Part shown: positions 49,858-60,680 of the stretch, one piece after another
Layout: each line of letters opens with the position of its first letter
How positions within the stretch are numbered: the stretch's first letter is position 1
DNA from: Burkholderia sp.
GTDB lineage: Bacteria > Pseudomonadota > Gammaproteobacteria > Burkholderiales > Burkholderiaceae
NCBI GenBank assembly: GCA_040954445.1
Contig: CP144361.1
Location: forward strand, 124,001 to 188,000
DNA length: 64,000 nt
Reading direction: 5' to 3'
The notes under the pieces: generated by a model
Told to the model about the DNA's origin: nothing
Database searches by the model: none
The model's input: the letters and a program-made list of their open reading frames with translations, nothing else
Made by a program: the position numbers and the translations under genes

Positions 49858-50250
49858 GGCGTTATTGCATAAATCGAGCGAGATCCGTTGACGTTTACGC
49901 GCAACGGTCGCGGGGCCAGTCTGCTATCAAGTCAGATTCCAGAGTAACTGCGTAATTTTTGCCAAGAAAATGCGCAAAGACATACACAAGAAAGGTGAGC
50001 CGACGGCTCGCTACCGTGTCAGGAATTGAGCGGCCTATAATGAAGGCCTGATCAACCGGGGGAACGTAACAATATGGATAGATGAAGCCGTCCTTGCCAG
50101 AATACCCAATGCCATACCCACACGTGGTCGCCCGTGTCTATGCGGCGATACGCTGATTCAGGCATTACTTGGCGTGAAGACCGTCTATCGACGGACGTTG
50201 CACGCCCTGCAAGGTTTCACCCAAAATCTGCGCGATTTGGCCTTCCCGAG
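49858..50250 (+). mobile_element. IS5-family partial copy (N-terminal third)
   Basis: It has left terminus GGCGTTATTGCATAAATC, then transposase codons 1-93 with a nonsense change (GGAATTGAGCGG, Trp20 to stop). It is cut at 50250 by the next copy. Confidence 0.9.
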
Positions 50251-50690
50251 GGCGTTGTTGCATAAATCGAGTGTGAGGATGCAATAGCATCGACGGGCAT
50301 AATTTTAGGCCATACGAACGGATTGCGGACGAGCGAGGTCCGCCATACGGTTGATGACGCCGACGCGAATGGAGACCTCGGTCGCCTGCGAGGCGATGTG
50401 ACGCGCCCAGAGACAGTTGCCGGTGAGGGTCTTGAACCGATAGATCGCATGCTCGGCAAGCGATCGGCGGTGGTAGCCACTGTCTTGCTTCCATTCTCGA
50501 CGACCGTCACGGGCAATTGCATCAACCGCGCCATTACGCCACGCCGCACCGGGCATATCCGCTGGCCAATGAACGGCACCCTCGCGTGGCGGAATCGAAG
50601 GAATAGCACTGCGTGCAGCAATGGCCGCATGGCATGGCTTGGTGTCGTAGGCACCATCACCGCCGATGATATCGATTTGTTCTTCGCGTG
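50251..50690 (-). mobile_element. IS5-family partial copy (C-terminal part)
   Basis: It runs from an intact terminus to the codons for PREEQIDIIGGD and is cut at 50690 by the following copy. Its variants LAEHAIYRFKT and RMA-stop resemble the 36434 copy. Confidence 0.9.
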
Positions 50691-51814
50691 GGCGTTGTTG
50701 CATAAATCGAGCGAGATCCGTTGACGTTTACGCGCAACGGTCGCGGGGCCAGCCTCCTATCAAGTCAGATTCCAGAGTAACTGCCTAATTTTTGCCAAGA
50801 AAATGCGCAAGGACATACACAAGAAAGGTGAGCCGAAGGCACGCTACCGTGTCAGGAATTGGGCGGCCTATAATGAAGGCCTGATCAGCCGGGGGAACGT
50901 AACAATATGGATAAGATGAAGCCGTCCTTGCCAGAATGCCCGATGCCATACCCACACGTGGTCGCCCGTGTGTATACGGCGATACGCTGATTCAGGCATT
51001 ACTTGGCTTGAAGACCGTCTATCGACTGACCTTGCGCGCCCTGCAAGGTTTCACCCAAAGTCTGCGCGATTTGGCCTTCCCGAGCTTTCCGGTGCCGAAT
51101 TACACCACGCTCTGTCGCCGGGCAAAAACGCTTGATGTCGAACTGCCGATCCTTCGTGACAATGAACCGATCTATCTGGTTGTCGACAGCACCGGTCTGA
51201 AGGTCTATGGCGAAGGTGAATGGAAGGTGCGCCAGCACGGCTACTCGAAGCGGCGCACGTGGCGTAAAGTCCATCTCGCGCTCAACGCGAATACAGGTCA
51301 AGTGCATGCCGCGCTAATGACGAATCAGAATGTGGCTGACGGTGACGCTCTGGCCAAGTTGCTCGACCAGATTCCACGCGAAGAACAAATCGATGTCATT
51401 GGCGGTGACGGTGCCTACGACACCAAGCCATGCCATGCGGCCATTGCTGCACGCAGTGCTATTCCTTCGATTCCGCCACGCGAGGGTGCCGCTCATTGGC
51501 CAGCGGATATGCCCGGTGCGGCGTGGCGTAATGGGGCGGTTGATGCAATTGCCCGTGACGGTCGTCGAGAATGGAAGCAACACAGTGGCTACCACCGGCG
51601 ATCGCTTGCCGAGAATGCGATGTATCGGTTCAAGACCCTCACCGGCCACTGTCTCTGGGCGCGTCACATCGCCGCGCAGGCGACCGAGGTCGCCGTTCGC
51701 GTCGGCGTCATCAACCGCATGGCGGACCTCGCTCGTCCGCAATCCGTTCGTATCGCCTGAATTATGCCCGTCCGATGCCATTGCGTCCTCGCGCTCGATT
51801 TATGCAACAACGCC
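50691..51814 (+). mobile_element. IS5-family (IS903 group) copy, frameshifted
   Basis: 1124 bp, one base longer than intact copies because of an inserted A near 50912 (ATGGATAAGATGAAG). The flanks do not match each other. Confidence 0.95.
50803..51760 (+). pseudogene. IS5-family transposase, early +1 frameshift
   Basis: The first ~35 codons are out of frame with the rest; 274 codons from an internal ATG at 50936 remain open and include all catalytic residues. Confidence 0.88.
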
Positions 51815-51907
51815 CAGTTACTCTGGAAGCTGACTTGATAGGGATCTGGCCCCGAGACTGTTGCGCGTAAACATCAATGGATCTCGCTCGATTTATGCAA
51901 CAACGCC
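51815..51907 (-). mobile_element. IS5-family left-end fragment
   Basis: 93 bp from CAGTTACTCTGGAAGCTGAC to TTTATGCAACAACGCC. It shares the variant leader GATAGGGATCTGGCCCCGAG with the copies ending at 22639 and 32547. Confidence 0.88.
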
Positions 51908-52255
51908 ATTTTAAGATAACAAATTTCGAATCAATAACCAGTGGTTGTGTTGCATTTCACTCTTAAAACCGCCCCTTCTATGCGATTTTTCATCGGCTCG
52001 CGATTTACGCTTCACCCTTCCTCCCCATACTCGGTCGCACGCATGTAGTTGCGCTTCACTTCGTTCACTGTAACTAGTTTACGGGCAGGACTTACACCCG
52101 CAGGAGTGCTCCGCCCATACTGGGCGCATATCAAAGGGACGGCCCAACGCTATCCCCTTCGAGTGTGTCCGGCTACCGGCAAGCGTTCGCTCCCGGTAGC
52201 CGGATGGAGAGGACGGCGCTTCGCTCGATGGCGTGACGAAGCACCATCTCCACGC
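51908..52255. other. glnA downstream region with repeats and hairpins
   Basis: It starts with a palindrome end (TTTCGAATCAATA) and the shared AACCAGTGGTTGTG block. GCGCCCATACTGGGCGC-like (near 52115) and CGGCTACCGG/CCGGTAGCCG (about 52168-52201) can form hairpins. The latter lies about 55 bp beyond the glnA stop and could end its transcript. I recognise no gene here. Confidence 0.4.
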
Positions 52256-53671
52256 TTACAGCGAGTAGTACATTTCGAACTCGATCGGGTGCGTAGTCAT
52301 GCGGAACTTCTCGAGTTCCTGTTCCTTCAGACCCAGGTACGCATCGATCATCGCATCGCTGAACACGCCGCCGCGCGTCAGGAACTCGCGATCCTTGTCA
52401 AGTGCCTCGAGCGCCTGGTCCAGGCCAGTGCAGACGGTCGGAATCTTGGCATCTTCTTCCGGCGGAAGGTCGTACAGGTTCTTGTCGGCGGCCTCGCCCG
52501 GATGGATCTTGTTCTGGATACCGTCCAGACCTGCCATCAACAGGGCCGAGAAGCATAGGTACGGGTTCGCCATGGGATCCGGGAAGCGCGTCTCGATACG
52601 ACGGCCTTTTGGGTCCGACACGTGCGGAATGCGGATCGATGCCGAGCGGTTGCGTACCGAGTAGGCCAGCTTAACTGGTGCCTCGAAGTGCGGAACCAGA
52701 CGCTTGTACGAATTCGTTGTCGGGTTGGTGATCGCGTTCAATGCACGGGCGTGCTTGATGATGCCGCCGATGTAGAACAGCGCCGTTTCCGAAAGGCCGG
52801 CGTAGCCGTTGCCAGCAAATAGGTTCTGGCCGTTTTTCCAGATTGACTGATGTACGTGCATGCCCGTTCCGTTGTCACCGACCACCGGCTTCGGCATAAA
52901 GGTTGCCGTCTTGCCATAGGAGTGCGCGACGTTGTGGACAATATACTTCAGCCATTGCGTCCAGTCGGCGCGCTTGACCAGGGTCGAGAACTGCGTACCG
53001 ATTTCGTTCTGGCCTTGGCCAGCTACTTCATGGTGGTGCACTTCAACCGGGATACCAATCTGCTCAAGAAGCAGGCACATTTTCGAACGGATGTCCTGGA
53101 ACGTGTCGACCGGCGCGACCGGGAAGTAGCCACCCTTGGTGCCCGGACGGTGGCCCGTGTTGCCGCCTTCGAAGTCCTTTCCAGACGACCACGGGGCTTC
53201 CTTGGAATTGATCTTCACGAAAGTGCCCGACATGTCCGTGTTCCACTGGATAGAGTCGAAAATAAAAAATTCTGGCTCCGGACCGAAGAAGGCCGTGTCG
53301 CCGATGCCTATACTCTTCAAGTAGGCTTCCGCTCGCTTGGCCAGCGAGCGTGGATCGCGTTCATAACCCTTGCCGTCGACAGGCTCGACCACGTCGCAGG
53401 TCAACACCAGCGTCGACTCTTCGTAGAAAGGGTCAATGAAGGTCGCGTCCGGATCCGGCATAAGCAGCATGTCCGACGCTTCGATCCCCTTCCAGCCCGC
53501 GATCGACGAACCGTCAAATGCATGTCCGCTTTCGAATTTGTCTTCGTCGAAAGCCGACGCCGGCACCGACATGTGCTGCTCCTTGCCGCGCGAGTCCGTG
53601 AAGCGAAAATCGATAAACTTGACGCCTTCGTCCTTCACGAGCTTCATGACGTCGTCGATGGTTTTACTCAT
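52256..53671 (-). CDS. glnA: Glutamine synthetase, type I
   Basis: A dodecameric GS-I making glutamine from glutamate, ammonia and ATP; 471 residues, the normal length. Visible are [34 protein letters not shown], metal ligands in [28 protein letters not shown] and [15 protein letters not shown]. It also has [20 protein letters not shown] and [20 protein letters not shown]. The adenylylation site Tyr is in [10 protein letters not shown], so activity should be controlled by GlnE. The ATG has GAGGAG a few bases upstream. An IS with a 9-bp duplication sits 57 bp before the start and has cut the gene from its original promoter. Confidence 0.97.
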   Translation of the reverse strand: MSKTIDDVMKLVKDEGVKFIDFRFTDSRGKEQHMSVPASAFDEDKFESGHAFDGSSIAGWKGIEASDMLLMPDPDATFIDPFYEESTLVLTCDVVEPVDGKGYERDPRSLAKRAEAYLKSIGIGDTAFFGPEPEFFIFDSIQWNTDMSGTFVKINSKEAPWSSGKDFEGGNTGHRPGTKGGYFPVAPVDTFQDIRSKMCLLLEQIGIPVEVHHHEVAGQGQNEIGTQFSTLVKRADWTQWLKYIVHNVAHSYGKTATFMPKPVVGDNGTGMHVHQSIWKNGQNLFAGNGYAGLSETALFYIGGIIKHARALNAITNPTTNSYKRLVPHFEAPVKLAYSVRNRSASIRIPHVSDPKGRRIETRFPDPMANPYLCFSALLMAGLDGIQNKIHPGEAADKNLYDLPPEEDAKIPTVCTGLDQALEALDKDREFLTRGGVFSDAMIDAYLGLKEQELEKFRMTTHPIEFEMYYSL

Positions 53672-53727
53672 AACCTTTTCTCCTCAAAAAATGAAGGTCC
53701 TCACCCCAAGGGGTGAAGTATCTATTG

Positions 53728-54850
53728 GGCGTTGTTGCATAAATCGAGCGAGATCCGTTGACGTTTACGCGCAACGGTCGCGGGGCCAGCCTCCTATCAA
53801 GTCAGATTCCAGAGTAACTGCCTAATTTTTGCCAAGAAAATGCGCAAGGACATACACAAGAAAGGTGAGCCGAAGGCACGCTACCGTGTCAGGAATTGGG
53901 CGGCTTATAATGAAGGCCTGATCAACCGGGGGAACGTAACAATATGGATAGATGAAGCCGTCCTTGCCAGAATACCTGATGCCATACCCACACGTGGTCG
54001 CCCGTGTCTATACGGAGACACGCTGATTCAGGTATTACTTGGGGTGAAGACCGTCTATCGACTGACGTTGCGTGCCCTGCAAGGTTTCACCCAAAGTCTG
54101 CGCGATCTGGCCTTCCCGAGCTTGCCGGTGCCGAATTACACCACGCTCTGTCGCCGGGCAAAAACGGTTGATGTCGAACTGCCAATCCTTCGTGACAATG
54201 AACCGATCCATCTGGTTGTCGACAGCACCGGTCTGAAGGTCTATGGAGAAGGTGAATGGAAGGGTGCGCCAGCACGGCTATTCGAAGCGGCGCACGTGGC
54301 GTAAAGTCCATCTCGCGCTCAACGCGAATACGGGTCAAGTGCATGCCGCGCTAATGACGAATCAGAATGTGGCTGACGGTGACGCTCTGGCCAAGTTGCT
54401 CGACCAGATTCCACGCGAAGAACAAATCGATGTCATCGGCGGTGATGCTGCCTACGACACCAAGCCATGCCATGCGGCCATTGCTGCACGCAGTGCTATT
54501 CCTTGGATTCCGCCACGCGAGGGTGCCGTTCATTGGCCAGCGGATATGCCCGGTGCGGCGTGGCGCAATGGCGCGGTTGATGCAATTGCCCGTGACGGTC
54601 GTCGAGAATAGAAGCAAGAAAGTGGCTACCACCGGCATTCGCTTGCCGAGAATGCGATGTATCGGTTCAAGACCCTCACCGGAAACTGTCTCTGGGCGCG
54701 TCACATCGACGCGCAGGCGACCGAGGTCTCCGTTCGCGTCGGCGTCATCAACCGTATGGCGGACCTCGCTCGTCCGCAATCCGTTCGTATCGCCTGAAAT
54801 TATCCCGTCGATGCTATTGCGTCCTCACACTCGATTTATGCAACAACGTC
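53728..54850 (+). mobile_element. IS5-family copy upstream of glnA, 9-bp TSD
   Basis: Flanked by TATCTATTG at 53719-53727 and 54851-54859. It points away from glnA and carries a variant right end CAACAACGTC. Confidence 0.96.
53840..54797 (+). pseudogene. IS5-family transposase, frameshift and nonsense
   Basis: An inserted G at about 54263 (GAAGGGTGCGCC) and a Trp-to-stop change (GAGAATAGAAGC near 54605) disable it. Confidence 0.9.
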
Positions 54851-54856
54851 TATCTA

Positions 54857-54879
54857 TTGATCAACGAATTGCGGATCAA
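54857..54879. repeat. 23-bp TA-flanked palindrome
   Basis: TTGATCAACGAATTGCGGATC plus AA with TA on both sides, the shortest form of the repeat, located 17 bp past the stop of the TonB receptor gene. Confidence 0.7.
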
Positions 54880-54896
54880 TAACTGCTTCGGTGCGA

Positions 54897-57104
54897 TCAG
54901 AAGCTCGAGCGAACCGTCAGCATCACGTTGCGGCGATCGCCAAACACGCTGTAGAAGTTTCCGGACGGACGCAGGTAGTAGTCGCGGTTGAAGATATTCT
55001 GCAGCGCGAGCGAGGCTTCGATGTGCTTGTTGAAGCGGTAGACGAGCTGCGCGTTGAAAATCGCGTAGCTACCCTGCACCACGCCACGCGTGGTCTGCGT
55101 CTGGGCGAGCATGCCGCCTCCGACGGAGAGGCCGCGCAGCTTGCCCGAGAAGAATGCGTATTTAGCCCACAGCTTGAACAGGTGCTTCGGATCGGTGCCT
55201 ACCGACAGATCCGCGGTGGTGTTCTCGTAGGCGCCATTCAGGTATGTGTAGCCGGCGTAGACGTTCCAGTTCTCGGTCGGCTGCCCCATCACCTCGCATT
55301 CGAAGCCCTGGTCACGCACCTTCCCGATCGGGAGCGAGAAACCAAGATTGTTTGGGTCGGCGACCGTGCGGTTGTTGTCGTTGATACGGAACAGCGCCGC
55401 AGTGGTATTGAGGCGCCCGCCCAGGAAGCTGTTTTTCACGCCAATTTCATACTGCTCGCCGGTACGTGGCGGCACCAGGCTGCCGCCGACCTCGTTCTCG
55501 ACCTGCGCGACGAGGAAGCGCGAGAAGCTTGCGTAGGCCGTCGTGGTTCGCGTGATATCCCACACCAGGCCCACCGACGGCAGAAATTTGTGATTCAGGT
55601 TCACGTCAGACTGCCAGTCTGAGACGGTCGGCAACAGCGACTGCGAGCGTTGCTCGTAGAAGGCCTCTCGACCACCCAGAACTAGGATCAGCGGATTAAG
55701 CAGCTTGACGCGCGCCTGCGCGTAGAAGCCGTACTGGAACAGGCGCATGTTGGCTCCGTACGTGAATGGCACGTCGACCTTGCCAAGAACGTTCGGATGG
55801 TAGAGACTGAAGGTACCGAGTGGCCCCGAGCTGGCTAGCGGGCTATTGCCGCTGTATGCTCTTTTCGACATCATCGAGTAATTCGCACCGACCGTCAGCG
55901 TGTGAGTGCGACCGAACGCCTGGATCGGGTCGCTCACGTTGGTGTCGGCCCCGAACCAGTCATAGGTGTTCTTTTGCCGACGCTCGGTATAGCGCGCGAT
56001 GCCCGGGGGGAGTGCGCCTGGCCCGCTATAGGCTTCGTCGGCCTTTACGAATTCATGACGATAGAACAGCGTGGTCTGCGACTTCCAGCCGTTCGAGAAG
56101 CGATGCACCAGGTTCGCGTTGACTTGCTGAAGCGCGTTGTATCCGTAGTTCCAATCCGGCGCGAAGTTTTGCGAGAACGAACTCGGCACCCGCGCGAATG
56201 GCGCCCGGCTGTTCGGGGTGGCGAACAGGCCAGAGGCACCGTAGTCGAAGCCGGTATTGGTATTGACTTGGTAGCCCGCTGACAGCGATAGTGTCGTATA
56301 CGGCATGATATCCCAATCGATCGTGCCGTAGGTCGTCACTTCCTTCGTGCGCGCCCGGTCGATCGATTGGTGCTGGTCGCTGCCTACCAGCACGGCGCGT
56401 CCACGCAGCGTACCGTCCTTATCCAGCGAGCCTGTCACGTCGACCATCTGACGCACGCCGCCGAACGAGCTGATCTGCGTTTCGGTGCCGATATGAAATT
56501 CCTTCTGCGGACGCTTGCGTACTAGGTTCACCGTGCCGCCCGGCTCGCCGTTGCCGTCGAGCACCGCGTTCGGGCCTCGGATCAGCTCCACGCGGTCATA
56601 GATGCCGAAGTCGCACTGCTGAAGGTACTGCAGGCCGCTGACGATCGACACACCGTTGAATTCGATGCCCAGCGGGGTGCCGCGGGCGTGGTAGTAGGCC
56701 GTGCCGTCGCCGTATTCGAATGCGCTGACGCCCGTCATGTTGCGCAGCGCGTCCTGGATAGTTGTTATATTCTGATCGTTCATCCGCTGGCGCGTCAGGA
56801 CCGAGATCGAAGCGGGAATCTCCTTGATGGGCAACGGCGTACGACCCCCAATGGTGGCATTGCGCGATGCGTACGAACCGCTGTCCTCGGTCGTCGCATC
56901 GGCCTCGACTGACACCGAAACGGTCGGAAGCGTGATACTTGGCGCGGTGCTGGTGGCCTGCTGCCCATTTGCGGCGCCAGCCCAAATCGCGCACAACCCG
57001 ATCGCGATCGGCGTCAGACGGATCGCCCCTGCCTGTCGATACGAAACGCGTTTGCCGCGTCGCAACATGTCCATCGAGATTCCCATTTGCTGATTGCGCT
57101 CCAA
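54897..57104 (-). CDS. TonB-dependent siderophore receptor
   Basis: An outer-membrane gated channel for a ferric siderophore. The protein is 735 residues from the first ATG; starts at codons 7 or 11 are also possible. A hydrophobic signal segment (RLTPIAIGLCAIWAGAANG) is followed by a TonB-box-like LPTVSVSVEA. The plug domain has TIGGRTPLPIKEIPASISVL, ALRNMTGVSAFEYGDG, and the typical VELIRGPNAVLDGNGEPGGT then VNLVRKRP. The barrel ends in ASLALQNIFNRDYYLR and a terminal Phe (VRSSF), as expected for BAM insertion. The siderophore is unknown. A promoter overlapped by a Fur-like box lies about 160 bp upstream. The frame is intact. Confidence 0.93.
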   Translation of the reverse strand: MERNQQMGISMDMLRRGKRVSYRQAGAIRLTPIAIGLCAIWAGAANGQQATSTAPSITLPTVSVSVEADATTEDSGSYASRNATIGGRTPLPIKEIPASISVLTRQRMNDQNITTIQDALRNMTGVSAFEYGDGTAYYHARGTPLGIEFNGVSIVSGLQYLQQCDFGIYDRVELIRGPNAVLDGNGEPGGTVNLVRKRPQKEFHIGTETQISSFGGVRQMVDVTGSLDKDGTLRGRAVLVGSDQHQSIDRARTKEVTTYGTIDWDIMPYTTLSLSAGYQVNTNTGFDYGASGLFATPNSRAPFARVPSSFSQNFAPDWNYGYNALQQVNANLVHRFSNGWKSQTTLFYRHEFVKADEAYSGPGALPPGIARYTERRQKNTYDWFGADTNVSDPIQAFGRTHTLTVGANYSMMSKRAYSGNSPLASSGPLGTFSLYHPNVLGKVDVPFTYGANMRLFQYGFYAQARVKLLNPLILVLGGREAFYEQRSQSLLPTVSDWQSDVNLNHKFLPSVGLVWDITRTTTAYASFSRFLVAQVENEVGGSLVPPRTGEQYEIGVKNSFLGGRLNTTAALFRINDNNRTVADPNNLGFSLPIGKVRDQGFECEVMGQPTENWNVYAGYTYLNGAYENTTADLSVGTDPKHLFKLWAKYAFFSGKLRGLSVGGGMLAQTQTTRGVVQGSYAIFNAQLVYRFNKHIEASLALQNIFNRDYYLRPSGNFYSVFGDRRNVMLTVRSSF

Positions 57105-57259
57105 GTGTAGTTTTATCCGTCGTCACCCGGAACAACGAACCGGCGACCGTTTGTAAGAATCACAGAATGCAAGCGAAATGCTGGCAATGACATTTCGAAA
57201 TACGGTTGATCGCATCCCGCCCGCTTACGCTCCTGTCCACGCTCGAAATACGAGATAGA

Positions 57260-57288
57260 ATCTTACAGATAACGATTCTCATTTGCAA
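57260..57288 (-). promoter_or_regulatory. Fur-type operator overlapping a sigma70 promoter
   Basis: The plus strand GATAACGATTCTCATTTGC (57268-57286) agrees with the 19-bp Fur consensus GATAATGATAATCATTATC at about 14 positions. On the minus strand TTGCAA (57288-57283) and TAAGAT (57265-57260) are spaced by 17 bp, a good -35/-10 pair. Iron-replete Fur would occlude this promoter. The leader to the receptor ATG is about 150 nt. Confidence 0.7.
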
Positions 57289-57324
57289 TTCATTTACAAA
57301 CGCTGGTTTGAACGGGTGTTGTTG

Positions 57325-58196
57325 GGCGTTGTTGCATAAATCGAACGTGAGGACGCCATGGCATCGGACGGGCATAATTCAGGCGATACGAACGGATTGC
57401 GGACGAGCGAGGTCCGCCATGCGGTTGATGACGCCGACGCGAATGGCGACCTCGGTCGCCTGCGCGGCGATGTGACGCGCCCAGAGACAGTGGCCGGTGA
57501 GGGTCTTGAACCGATACATCGCATTCTCGGCAAGCGATCGCCGGTGGTAGCCACTGTGTTGCTTCCATTCTCGACGACCGTCACGGGCAATTGCATCAAC
57601 CGCGCCATTACGCCACGCCGCACCGGGCATATCCGCTGGCCAATGAGCGGCACCCTCGCGTGGCGGAATCGAAGGAATAGCACCGCGTGCAGCAATGGCC
57701 GCATGGCATGGCTTGGTGTCGTAGGCACCGTCACCGCCAATGACATCGATTTGTTCTTCGCGTGGAATCTGGTCGAGCAACTTGGCCAGAGCGTCACCGT
57801 CAGCCACATTCTGATTCGTCATTAGCGCGGCATGCACTTGACCTGTATTCGCGTTGAGCGCGGGATGGACTTTACGCCACGTGCGCCGCTTCGAGTAGCC
57901 GTGCTGGCGCACCTTCCATTCACCTTCTCCATAGACCTTCAGACCGGTGCTGTCGACAACCAGATGGATCGGTTCATTGTCACGAAGGATCGGCAGTTCG
58001 ACATCAAGCGTTTTTGCCCGGCGACAGAGCGTGGTGTAATTCGGCACCGGCAAGCTCGGGAAGGCCAAATCGCGCAGACTTTGGGTGAAACCTTGCAGGG
58101 CGCGCAAGGTCAGTCGATAGACGGTCTTCACGCCAAGTAATGCCTGAATCAGCGTATCGCCGTATACACACGTGGTCGCCCGTGTGTATACGGCGA
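57325..58196 (-). mobile_element. IS5-family copy, 5' third lost, ending in a snap-back
   Basis: It is preceded by a 10-bp stub GGTGTTGTTG (57315-57324). Transposase codons from about 60 to the end are present in frame (57379-58172). At 58157-58172 the sequence folds back: the 16-mer TCGCCGTATACACACG is repeated inverted at 58181-58196 after 8 bases. Confidence 0.92.
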
Positions 58197-58824
58197 GGCG
58201 TTGTTGCATAAATCGAGCGCGAGGACGCAATGGCATCGGACGGGCATAATTCAGGCGATACGAACGGATTGCGGACGAGCGAGGTCCGCCATGCGGTTGA
58301 TGACGCCGACGCGAACGGAGACCTCGGTCGCTTGCGCGGCGATGTGACGCGCCCAGAGACAGTGGCCGGTGAGGGTCTTGAACCGATACATCGCATTCTC
58401 GGGAAGCGATCGCCGGTGGTAGCCACTGTGTTGCTTCCATTCTCGACGACCGTCACGGTCAATTGCATCAACCGCGCCATTACGCCACGCGAGGGTGCCG
58501 CTCATTGGCCAGCGGATATGCCCGGTGCGGCGTGGCGTAATGGCGCGGTTGATGCAATTGACCGTGACGGTCGTCGAGAATGGAAGCGACGCAGTGGCTA
58601 CCACCGGCGATCGCTTCCCGAGAATGCGATGTATCGGTTCAAGACCCTCACCGGCCACTGTCTCTGGGCGCGTCACATCGCCGCCAGGCGACCGAGGTCG
58701 CCGTTCGCGTCGGCGCGTCATCAACCGCATGGCGGACCTCGCTCGTCCGCAATCCGTTCGTATCGCCTGAATTATGCCCGTCCGATGCCATGGCGTCCTC
58801 ACGTTCGATTTATGCAACAACGCC
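58197..58824. repeat. IS-derived 628-bp inverted duplication
   Basis: The left arm 58197-58489 and right arm 58531-58824 are inverted copies of the last ~290 bp of the IS, separated by 41 bp. Both arms carry private changes absent from other copies (TTCCCGAGAATG for TTGCCGAGAATG, and ATTGACCGTG for ATTGCCCGTG). They therefore derive from one another. IS right termini form both edges. Confidence 0.9.
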
Positions 58825-58849
58825 GAAATTACCACAACGTATCGCACGC

Positions 58850-58914
58850 TATTTTATGCACAAATCAATTCGCTATGCAGCGTAATTCAAAATTACATAT
58901 TTCTTATCAAGAAC
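58850..58914. repeat. Repeat abutting the efp stop codon
   Basis: TATTTTATGCACAAATCAAT, TCGCTATGCAGCGTAATTC, AAAATTACATATTTC; related to 40846-40910 next to ispH. Confidence 0.5.
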
Positions 58915-59472
58915 TTATGCGCGACTGCGGTATTCGTTGGTGCGCGTATTGATTTCGATCTTGTCTCCGGTGTTGCAAAATAGCGGCACTTGCAGCTCGT
59001 AGCCGGTGGCGATCTTAGCGTTTTTCAGCACCTTGCCCGATGAGGTGTCGCCCTTGACAGCTGGTTCTGTGTAAATGATTTCGCGCACGATGACGGGCGG
59101 CAGATCGACCAAGATAGGCTTCTCTTTGTGGAACACAACTTCGCAAGCCATGCCGTGTTCTAGATAGTTCAGTGCGGCGCCCATTATTTCCGCTTCGACT
59201 GCGTACTGGTTGTAGTCGACGTCCATGAACACATACATCGGATCGGCAAAGTAGGAGTAGGTCACTTCCTTGCGGTCGAGCACCACCACGTCGAACTTAT
59301 CGTCTGCCTTGTAGACCGATTCCTGGGCAGCGTTGGTTAGCAGGTTCTTCAGCTTCATCTTGACGACGGCTGAATTGCGGCCCGACTTGTTGTACTCAGA
59401 CTTCGCGACGACCCACGCGTCACTGCCGACTATAACGACGTTGCCTACACGGAGTTCCTGTGCGGTTTTCAT
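58915..59472 (-). CDS. efp: Elongation factor P
   Basis: EF-P enters the ribosomal E site and relieves stalling at polyproline. The 185-residue protein has the three beta-barrel domains. Domain I begins [20 protein letters not shown] and has the loop tip [10 protein letters not shown], with Arg32 as the modified residue. Arg32 rather than Lys indicates the EarP type, modified by rhamnosylation with dTDP-rhamnose. Domain III ends [30 protein letters not shown] 59472 is the family start. An earP gene is often adjacent but is not in this window; the upstream side is an IS at 59509. Confidence 0.96.
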   Translation of the reverse strand: MKTAQELRVGNVVIVGSDAWVVAKSEYNKSGRNSAVVKMKLKNLLTNAAQESVYKADDKFDVVVLDRKEVTYSYFADPMYVFMDVDYNQYAVEAEIMGAALNYLEHGMACEVVFHKEKPILVDLPPVIVREIIYTEPAVKGDTSSGKVLKNAKIATGYELQVPLFCNTGDKIEINTRTNEYRSRA

Positions 59473-59508
59473 AGCAAAATGTCCTGTGCAAAAGTTTTCC
59501 TTGCGGAC

Positions 59509-60634
59509 GGCGTTGTTGCATAAATCGAGCAGGACGCAATGGCATTGACGATGCATAATTTCAGGCGATCCGAACGGATTGCGGACGAGCGAAGTTCGCT
59601 ATGCGGTTGATTACGCCGACGCGAACGGCAACCTCGGGCACCTGCAAGGCGATGTGAAGCGCCCAGAGACAGTTTCAGGGGAGCGTCTTGAACCGATACA
59701 TCGCATTCTCGGCAAGCGATGGCCGGTGGTAGCCACTGTCTTGCTTCCATTCTCGACGACCGTCACGGGCAATTGCATCAACCGCGCCATTACGCCACGC
59801 CGCACCGGGCATATCCGCTGGCCAATGAGCGGCGCCCTCGCGTGGCGGAATCGAAGGAACAGCACTGCGCGGAGCACAATGCCCGCATGGCATAGCTTGG
59901 TGTCGTAGGCACCGTCACCGCCGATGACATCGACTTGTTCTTCGCGTGGAATCTGGTCGGCCAACTTGGCCGAAGCGTCACGGTCAGCTACATTTTGATG
60001 CATCATTAGCGCGGCATGCACTTGACCCATATTCGCGTTGAGCGCGAGATAGACTTTACGCCACGTTCGCCGCTTCGAGTAGCCGTGCTGGCTCACCTTC
60101 CATTTACCTTCGCCAGGGACCTTCAGACCGGTACTGTCGACAACCAGATGGATCGGTTCGTTGTCGAGAAGGATCGGAAGTTCGACATCAAGCATTTTTG
60201 CCCGGCGACAGAGCGTGGTGTAATTCGGCACCGGCAAGCTCGGGAAGGCCAGATTGCGCAGACTTTGGGTGAAACCTTGCAGAGCTGGCAACGTCTGTCG
60301 ATAGACGGACCGGAGGCCAAGTAATGCCTGAATCAGGCGTAACGCCGTAGAGACACAAGCGCCCCCGCATGGGTATGGCGTCGAGTATTCTAGAAAGGAC
60401 GGCTGCATCTATCCATATCGTCACGTTCCCCCGGTTGATCAGGCCTTCATTATAGGCCGCCCAATTCTTGAAATGGTAGCGTGCCTTCAGCTCACCTGTC
60501 TTGTGTATGTCCTTGCGTATTTTCTTGGCAAAAATTAGGCAGTTACTCTGGACTCTGACTTGATAGGAGGGGGCTGGCCGGCGAGCGTTGCGCGTAAACG
60601 TCCACGGCTTTCGCTCGATTTATGCAACAACGCC
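59509..60634 (-). mobile_element. IS5-family copy, diverged
   Basis: Full length with good termini, but with many substitutions relative to the intact group, so it is an older or separate lineage. A 10-bp stub CAACAACGCC follows at 60635-60644. Confidence 0.94.
59561..60518 (-). pseudogene. IS5-family transposase, diverged and frameshifted
   Basis: The start codon is changed (GCGTATTTTC for GCGCATTTTC, ATG to ATA) and several indels occur near 59875 and 60340. A 265-codon piece (59611-60408) retains the Asp motifs and the Y(2)R(3)E(6)K region only partly in frame. Confidence 0.85.
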
Positions 60635-60680
60635 CAACAACGCCGAAAAAATTAGGAAGTGACGCTGTAATCCGGCTCAA
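60635..60680. repeat. IS stub and decayed IS leader
   Basis: CAACAACGCC followed by AAAAAATTAGGAAGTGACGC, a degraded match to the IS leader AAAAATTAGGCAGTTACTC. Confidence 0.5.

Noticed and set aside
52049..52255. A short frame MRFTSFTVTSLRAGLTPAGV after glnA as a gene
   Set aside because: It overlaps hairpin-forming intergenic sequence and then glnA itself on the other strand, and has no ribosome site or family features.
54891..55622. A 243-codon plus-strand frame opposite the TonB receptor gene
   Set aside because: It is antisense to a clearly recognisable receptor and has no family features.
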